The notes below the pieces were generated by a model. That model was not told where the DNA came from, ran no database searches, and worked only from the letters and a program-made list of their open reading frames with translations. Made by a program: the position numbers and the translations under genes. This document shows, one piece after another, positions 58,758 to 64,000 of a DNA stretch of 64,000 nt. The DNA lies in the NCBI RefSeq assembly GCF_000204055.1, contig NW_006768849.1:1-64000 (forward strand). The letters run 5' to 3'. The first letter of the stretch is position 1. Every line of letters begins with the position of its first letter. This DNA is from Melampsora larici-populina 98AG31. Taxonomy: Eukaryota; Basidiomycota; Pucciniomycetes; Pucciniales; Melampsoraceae.

Positions 58758-59817
58758 TGTCAACCTGAGACTACAAGTAAGGTGAATACTAGTTAGTTCA
58801 GAGTTGAAAGATACTCACAAAATGTATTCTTTCTAGTTTTAATCAAGATTTCTTGAAACTAGAGGGAGATTATTTTTCAAATTCTTCGTGAGTAATTAAA
58901 AGTAGTTATAGTTGTTAGTTATAACTGTCTTAGGTGCGGAATAAAACCGCTGCCAGTTCTGAAGATAAAAGTGCAATCACTTTTACTACCTTCCAAGGAG
59001 AATACGTTGTTTAGACGTAAGCAGTGCCTTAGGATGACGCTTCAGCGTTAGTTTGATAAAACAATTCTTTATCAAAAATAGAGGATAATTTTTAGGAACT
59101 TTAGTCGAAGATAGTCAGTACTATCACGATCTTTAACGTCCTGAGGGGGATATAAGATGAAGATGAAAAAGAGAAAAAGAGGTNNNNNNNNNNNNNNNNN
59201 NNNNNNNNNNNNNNNNNNNNNNNNNNNNNNNNNNNNNNNNNNNNNNNNNNNNNNNNNNNNNNNNNNNNNNNNNNNNNNNNNNNNNNNNNNNNNNNNNNNN
59301 NNNNNNNNNNNNNNNNNNNNNNNNNNNNNNNNNNNNNNNNNNNNNNNNNNNNNNNNNNNNNNNNNNNNNNNNNNNNNNNNNNNNNNNNNNNNNNNNNNNN
59401 NNNNNNNNNNNNNNNNNNNNNNNNNNNNNNNNNNNNNNNNNNNNNNNNNNNNNNNNNNNNNNNNNNNNNNNNNNNNNNNNNNNNTGTAGTTAAGGGTTTG
59501 CCTGGTCAGGGTTTGTTTAATTGACCGGACCCTTATCTTTTGTTTCTTAGTTGTTTCGATAACTACTCTTTTGGTTACTTACCTCACTTTTACTTGGACA
59601 ATGTTTTGTTAAACATAACTTATTAAGTATAGTTTTAGTATGTTAATTTAATGTAAAAAGTCTTTTATTCTAAGTTATACACTCTTGACACTGAGTGATA
59701 GCGATGTAGGTTTTTTTCTTTTTTATAAGTCTGTTTTCTGATAATGGTTCAACCATTTGTTTGTATCTTTGTCAACTAGGTAGGGGTTCTGCTCTGCAGA
59801 ACCTCTTACAGTTGACA
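58758..59817 (-). repeat. gypsy 5' LTR (1,060 bp including 301 N)
   Basis: Matches the other LTR. The N run replaces positions equivalent to 50591-50891. Confidence 0.95.
59184..59484. other. assembly gap of 301 N inside an LTR
   Basis: The flanking bases align to 50590 and 50892 in the other LTR with no length difference, so the gap size is exact rather than a placeholder. Confidence 0.95.
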
Positions 59818-59822
59818 GAACC

Positions 59823-60003
59823 GGCCAAGAGGAAAGATTCCTGGCGCAAGGATTGCTCGATCGAAAGTGGATAATCACTTGCTTCATAAATCCAAAGACA
59901 CAGCCGGGTGACTCGGAAGTATGCATACACAGGAATCTTTCTCAGGGAACCGGCCAAGAGGAAAGATTCCTGGCGCAAGGATCGCTCGATCAAAAGTGGA
60001 TAG
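59823..60003. repeat. 129-bp tandem duplication at the gypsy target
   Basis: The unit starts ggccaagaggaaagattc; a second, partial copy begins at 59952. Part of the same unit (aatccaaagacacagccggg ... tttctcagggaacc) is also present left of the gypsy element at about 50100-50164. The gypsy element therefore inserted into a pre-existing tandem array. Open frames on both strands here (for example 59853-60317) have no recognisable domain. Confidence 0.75.
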
Positions 60004-60518
60004 GAGGTAGGGAATGGGATGAATTGGGAGGAACAAACTTGCCTGGCCAAATCGGTTCAATCGTTCGATCGATTGCTTTATCAAGGACCTATCGTGCGTG
60101 GAATCGAAAAGTATATGGGGCCAGTTGTTTGTGGAACCAGCAATTGGTTGAAAGGTTGAAGCTTGAGATCGATCTTGGGATTGAGATGTTCAGGGGGAAA
60201 GCTGGTGGGTTGGGTGATTGGAAGTTTGGCCTGCCAAAAGCCCAAGTGCAACTGACCGAGGGCGCGGGGCCTCTACGGGCTGGGGACCGAGAGATCCTGG
60301 CGCATGGGGCCATGTAGGTTTCGTTTGGTGATGAGGAAGGAGTACCGGTACATCTGGCACAGTTTGTACCGGTACCTCATCATCCAATCCTTTGGGGCAT
60401 GCGGGGCACGCCCTGAAGGCGCGCTTGCTGTTTGCTTGCGACTGGCATGCCCTCCCTCTTGTCCTTGAAGGACAAGAAAGCATCGATGACATTAGGATGG
60501 CATTCATGGGGCGTAGTA

Positions 60519-62443
60519 TTACATGAGAGTTGCCAATTGAATACATGTGAGTTGTGAGCCTCCTCCTAAGCCCAACAACGTACTTTTTACTTGTTCTCCA
60601 TCTGATTCTTCGCCAAGTGTTGGTGAGTCAATCAACTGGTCTGCAGTTGGGGTGCTGTCCTCTTCTGGGGGCGCAACTTTGGTGGGAGCTCCCATGCGAA
60701 CCACAACATATCTTTGATTGTTGATGTCGTCCAGCCACATGGCAACTTCGTCGTTGGTAAGGGCGGCGGGGCCTTTGGCAAGCATGGCGTCGGAAACGAG
60801 GGCATCGGGGGTTTGTTGGAAAGATAAAAAGACCTTGCCTCGAAACTCCTTTTTAGCAAAGGAGGCACGGACATCAGGCGTCTTAGGATGGGCATCACCA
60901 CGCCCTATGTAACCGCCTCGCAGATGCGGAGCTGCTTGAAATAGACAAAGTTAAAAGTCATCTTTGAGATTTGGGGGATGCGAGCGGCAACTCACATATT
61001 AAATTGTTCAAGGCTTGGGCAAGGTCAGCGCGCTGTTTTGCTTGTCGAGCAGCCGCTTCTGTCAGCATCCTTGGTTGCTTTGGTCCTGCGCGAAGATGCT
61101 CTGGAGCTTTGGTTGCTTCGAATGCAAAGCACTCAAGTAGGTGGTTCTTCAGCTGAAGTTTGCCCCACCTTTGGCTTGAGGTGTGCTCTTCTTGGAATAG
61201 AGCGCGCCGGTTAGGTGAAGATGGGTTCCAGCATGCCAAGAGGAGGTGAAAGTGGAGGTTAAAATTGTTTTTGAGAACGTGGAGCTGGAATTTCAGGGGG
61301 ATAAGGTCAACTCTCAAAGGGGTGAGTATATTGAATTGAAGGACTTACTTGTCGAACCACTTTTCCTATTTCATGCATGAGGAGGTTTTCTAATGATTGA
61401 GTTCGTTTTTTGCCACTGTGGCGCCATAAACGTCCGTCATGCATGTCATGTGATACCTTGTTCAAGTTGACCAGCCGCTGGAATATTGGTACATATTTTT
61501 CAAGCTCTTCCTTGGTGATTTTGGCGACTCCTGGTTGGCCAACATCAGGCTGAGGCTGGGGGGGTTGGGAAGTGGAAGTGGTGTCAAGTTGGGATGGGGT
61601 TTGGGTGAGTGCATAAGCCTCGTGGGTGGCAACACACAGGGGTTCGAATAGGCGAGGTGTGAAGATTGCTTGTTCATCTTCTTCATACGCACTCCAAGTG
61701 TGGCCAACTATTTGGTTCCTTTCTGTGAAGCCTTCAGCAACACCTTTGGGCGGCACTACAGAATGTTAGGCATCAGCAGTGACGCTTCTTACATGTGATT
61801 TGGATGGGCTTACTGGCTGTGGTGGTTGCAACAACACCATATGTTTGGTAGTTGGTGTACATGTTGGGCTCGCGGGCAAGAGGTCCCTCGAGCCTGGGTG
61901 ATACACTGCAAAGTGAGTTGTGATGTGGATTTGTGCGGCGATGGCATGATGGGTTAAATGAACTTACAGTGCTTCATCAAGTACTTTGCGGCTGCATTTC
62001 AGGACAATGCACAACATTGTCTTATCCAGGTCATACTGAGATTGTAGAGCTTGCGCTTTGAAGAGACCATTGGTTGAAGGGCGATTGTTTTTGGGGAGGT
62101 CGAGAGATGCTAAGTTCTGTTCGGCGACGGACCGTCCCCACTGAAGCCCCAACTGGCGGTAGTTGATGAGAGTGGGAGTCTGTGAGTCAGAAGGGGTGTC
62201 AAGTTCGAGTTCCTCAGGGGTGAGAGTGGCCTCAGCTTGTCGAGGCCTCTTGGTGGGACGGTTCGATGTTGATGGGACTTTCCCTCCTTGCCCTCGCCCT
62301 GCTCGACCTCGTCTTGCTGTGGTTGCAGTGCGGTTACGTTTGGTAGTGGGATTGATGGCTTTGTAAGTGGAGTCTGTGTCAGAGTCAGATTCGGAGTGAG
62401 GAGTGGTGACTGGGAGTCTTTGTAGTCCAGATCGAGTGGGCAT
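60519..62443 (-). CDS. unrecognised five-exon protein in the KDZ/TET block
   Basis: The family was not recognised. Exons at 62443-61968, 61905-61814, 61755-61349, 61284-60996 and 60931-60519 join with GT-AG introns and exact phase to give about 558 residues with no stop. The N-terminus (MPTRSGLQRLP) is followed by a basic, Ser/Thr-rich stretch (TTARRGRAGRGQGG, NRPTKRPRQAE) that looks nuclear and DNA-binding. A middle region (KEELEKYVPIFQRLVNLNKV) and a fourth-exon block (LTEAAARQAKQRADLAQALN) are probably helical. There is no catalytic motif, zinc site or membrane segment. Its position inside the inverted-repeat block and its strand match the KDZ and TET genes, so an accessory role in transposition is a guess. 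Exon 4's acceptor at 61285 is the least certain. Confidence 0.6.
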
Positions 62444-62629
62444 GGTGCGCTGGGGTAAAGTGAGCAGAGAGGGGTGAGGATGGGTTGATGGGCGCTTCTG
62501 GTGGATGTTTTTGAATCCTGGGTTATGATTTATGTTTTTGACCCATCTTAAGAGGTAATGATGTGTAATCCTTGTGATTGTGATAAAGGTAATTGGGTAG
62601 TTATCATTTTGATTAGGTTGTGATCTATG

Positions 62630-63228
62630 CGTTAAGGCAGTAATGGGGCTTAGTTGGTTCAAAGTTGAGGGAGGCACAGGGTAGCTGTGGTCGTGAAAAA
62701 ATGGAACAGGGAGTGATAAGTGTGACTGAGGTAGTCATGAAAATACTGAAGTAGGGAGATATGTTTTGAGGGAGTAAGGGGAGTGACTGAAGTCTGCATA
62801 CTTTTGAAAGGTAGTGAGATATGAGATTTGAGGAGTTATGAATTGGCTGGGGTAGTGAGAAGATGGAATAGGTAGTGATAAGTGTGACTGAGGTAGTCAT
62901 AAACATACTGGAGTAGGGAGATGTGTATTGAGAGAGTAAGGGGTGACTCGAGTCTGCATAGTTTTAAAGGGTAGTGAGATATGAGATTTGAGGAGTCATT
63001 AATTGGCTGAGGTAGTGAGAATTGTTGCTATGGTAGTCATGGCTGTGCAGTGATGCGTAGGGGGGCAAGGCCCCCCCCTTGTAGATATGGGGACTTAGAG
63101 AGATTTCTAGGTGACCCTAGCTCCAGCTACAGGCTACAGGATTCTACCTGCTTGCCTACGGACCCCATTGGATGATACACATGTCTGTATCATCCAATAC
63201 ATTTGGTGCAATTGAGTACACACAGGTG
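62630..63228 (-). repeat. right terminal inverted repeat of the 27-kb block
   Basis: The reverse complement matches 35830-36310. A segment of roughly 200 bp with ATACACATCTCCCTACT and TATGACTACCTCAGTC words is tandemly duplicated on this side (about 62700-62960), so it is longer than the left copy. It contains the same two hairpins as the left end. Confidence 0.78.
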
Positions 63229-63251
63229 GTTCCAACAGCCCCCCCTGCTCA
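63229..63251 (-). other. polypurine tract and LTR start of the right-hand copia element
   Basis: On the minus strand GAGCAGGGGGGGC directly precedes TGTTGGAAC at 63237. A purine run followed by TGTTGGAA is the usual junction between a copia internal region and its 3' LTR. The inverted-repeat block begins 9 bp into this would-be LTR. Confidence 0.6.
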
Positions 63252-64000
63252 CTACTTTTTGATTTGAGATAAACCTAACTGATCATAACTACTTGATAAA
63301 ATGTTAGCTCCTACAGCCTTCGTCAGCACATCAGCAGGCATTTCCTTTGTGGAAACATGTGAAACCGTAATTTTTCCTTCACGCGTCAATTCTCTTATAA
63401 AGTGATGTCTTATATCTATATGTTTTGATTTATTATTGACCAAAGCTTCATTGCACAAAAACACCGCCCCTTGATTATCATTTGATAGTGGAAGTTTGAT
63501 GGGAACACTGATACTTGACTGCTGATGTAAATGTTTGAGTAATCGGCATAACCATAATCCATGCTTTGCACAATCTCCTATAGCTAAATATTCTGCCTCA
63601 GTAGTTGAAAGAGTTACACAATGCTGTCGACGACTTTTCCATGATACCAAAGATCCCTTCACAAAATACACAAAACCCGTAGTTGACCTCCTCGTGTCAA
63701 TGTCCCCAGCGTAATCCGCATCAGCATATCCCTCAACTGGTAAGTTCTTAGCCTTGCTCGTCCCAAACATTAGGTCGAAAGATGACGTTCGCCGCACGTA
63801 GCGTAGTAGATGTTTGACTGCTGCCCAATGCGTTTGGTTGTGGCGGGAATTGAAACATGAAAGATAACTGACCGCATAGGCTATGTCCGGTCTGGTCTGC
63901 ACTGAAAGAAAATTGAGCATTCCGACGGCACACCGGTACTCCTCTATTTCCTCTGATTCCTCAAGAGACGGAGTTGTTAGTCTGATGTTTTGGGGCAATG
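63252..64000 (-). CDS. copia pol C-terminus (RNase H), partial
   Basis: 248 residues at the end of a Ty1/copia polyprotein whose start lies beyond the window. It covers the end of the RT thumb region (RCAVGMLNFLSVQTRPDIAY) and RNase H: YADADYAGD, SRRQHCVTLSTTEAEYLA, DNQGAV and HIDIRHHFIRE. The stop is at 63252. No lesion is seen in this part. The sequence differs clearly from the copia element at the left of the window, so they are separate families. Confidence 0.88.
   Translation of the reverse strand, partial: LPQNIRLTTPSLEESEEIEEYRCAVGMLNFLSVQTRPDIAYAVSYLSCFNSRHNQTHWAAVKHLLRYVRRTSSFDLMFGTSKAKNLPVEGYADADYAGDIDTRRSTTGFVYFVKGSLVSWKSRRQHCVTLSTTEAEYLAIGDCAKHGLWLCRLLKHLHQQSSISVPIKLPLSNDNQGAVFLCNEALVNNKSKHIDIRHHFIRELTREGKITVSHVSTKEMPADVLTKAVGANILSSSYDQLGLSQIKK

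Larger units (their letters stand above)
50165..59817 (-). mobile_element. complete Ty3/gypsy chromovirus, nested insertion
   Basis: Two 1,060-bp LTRs enclose a single 2,174-codon gag-pol frame. A GAACC target duplication flanks the element (50160-50164 and 59818-59822). The LTRs look identical wherever both are readable, and pol has no stop, so the insertion is very recent and may be able to move. A leader of about 980 bp separates the 5' LTR from the gag start. Confidence 0.95.
35830..63228. mobile_element. 27.4-kb inverted-repeat-bounded block, candidate giant KDZ transposon with cargo
   Basis: Both ends read CACCTGTGTGTACTC inward. The first 221 bp on each side have the same length and only a few mismatches, and similarity resumes beyond the assembly gap to about 36300 on the left and 62640 on the right. 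Inside lie FAR1-like/OTU, KDZ transposase, zinc-knuckle, TET/JBP-type and five-exon genes, plus a nested gypsy element. The first gene is on the plus strand and the others on the minus. Against a simple transposon: the immediate flanks (taaatgggt and gttccaaca) do not match as a target duplication, and the right end abuts a copia PPT and a TGTTGGAA LTR start. The ends may therefore be inverted copies of a copia LTR-containing repeat. Confidence 0.55.

Noticed and set aside
59853..60317. 154-codon plus-strand frame near the gypsy right flank
   Set aside because: It starts in a tandem duplication, has no recognisable domain, and overlaps equally open minus-strand frames.
62163..62366. 67-codon plus-strand frame with Arg/Val-rich sequence
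   Set aside because: Antisense of exon 1 of the five-exon gene.
35830..63228. Helitron (G/C-rich hairpin near the end)
   Set aside because: Both ends are inverted copies, and no Rep/helicase gene or CTRR terminus was found; terminal inverted repeats fit better.

Overview
The window is a transposon-crowded piece of a fungal nuclear genome. Short spliceosomal introns, a RhoGEF, a wax-synthase-like acyltransferase, and KDZ transposase plus TET/JBP dioxygenase genes point to a basidiomycete. A rust fungus (Pucciniales) is the likeliest source, but that is inference and no single sequence proves it.

Layout. 1-5011: a Ty1/copia element on the minus strand, cut by the window edge, with one complete LTR. 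5214-16733: the gene-bearing part, with a 10-exon Dbl/RhoGEF gene (minus), a three-exon membrane-bound O-acyltransferase (plus), and an unrecognised plus-strand gene in which a pair of exons has been duplicated with its introns. 16950-17765: a long-hairpin MITE with CACTA-like ends. 18212-25590: a 7.4-kb tyrosine-recombinase retrotransposon (DIRS/Ngaro type) with split direct repeats. It sits inside an older dispersed repeat whose uninterrupted relative lies at 13889-14225. 27007-27382: a hAT-like MITE. 27966-32904: decayed gene remnants, including a KDZ-like transposase tail. 33720-35829: the 5' part of a Ty3-like element (primer site and gag), broken off in the zinc knuckle.

35830-63228: the most interesting region, a 27.4-kb block bounded by inverted repeats that match base for base in length over 221 bp. 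It holds a FAR1-like/OTU gene, a KDZ transposase pseudogene, a zinc-knuckle gene, a decayed TET/JBP-type 2-oxoglutarate oxygenase gene and an intact five-exon gene of unknown function. A young, apparently intact Ty3/gypsy chromovirus with two retropepsin domains (50165-59817) is inserted in it. Without that gypsy element the block is about 17.7 kb. It looks like a giant cargo-carrying KDZ transposon. The caveat is that its right end also looks like the LTR start of the flanking copia element (63252-64000), and no target-site duplication joins the two ends.

How the parts relate. KDZ transposase would mobilise the block. TET/JBP enzymes oxidise 5-methylcytosine and are known to travel with KDZ elements in basidiomycetes. 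The KDZ and copia genes contain stop codons best explained as CGA to TGA changes, the expected outcome of methyl-CpG deamination, so cytosine methylation has probably shaped these elements. Host genes are confined to about 5.2-16.7 kb; nearly everything else is mobile DNA.
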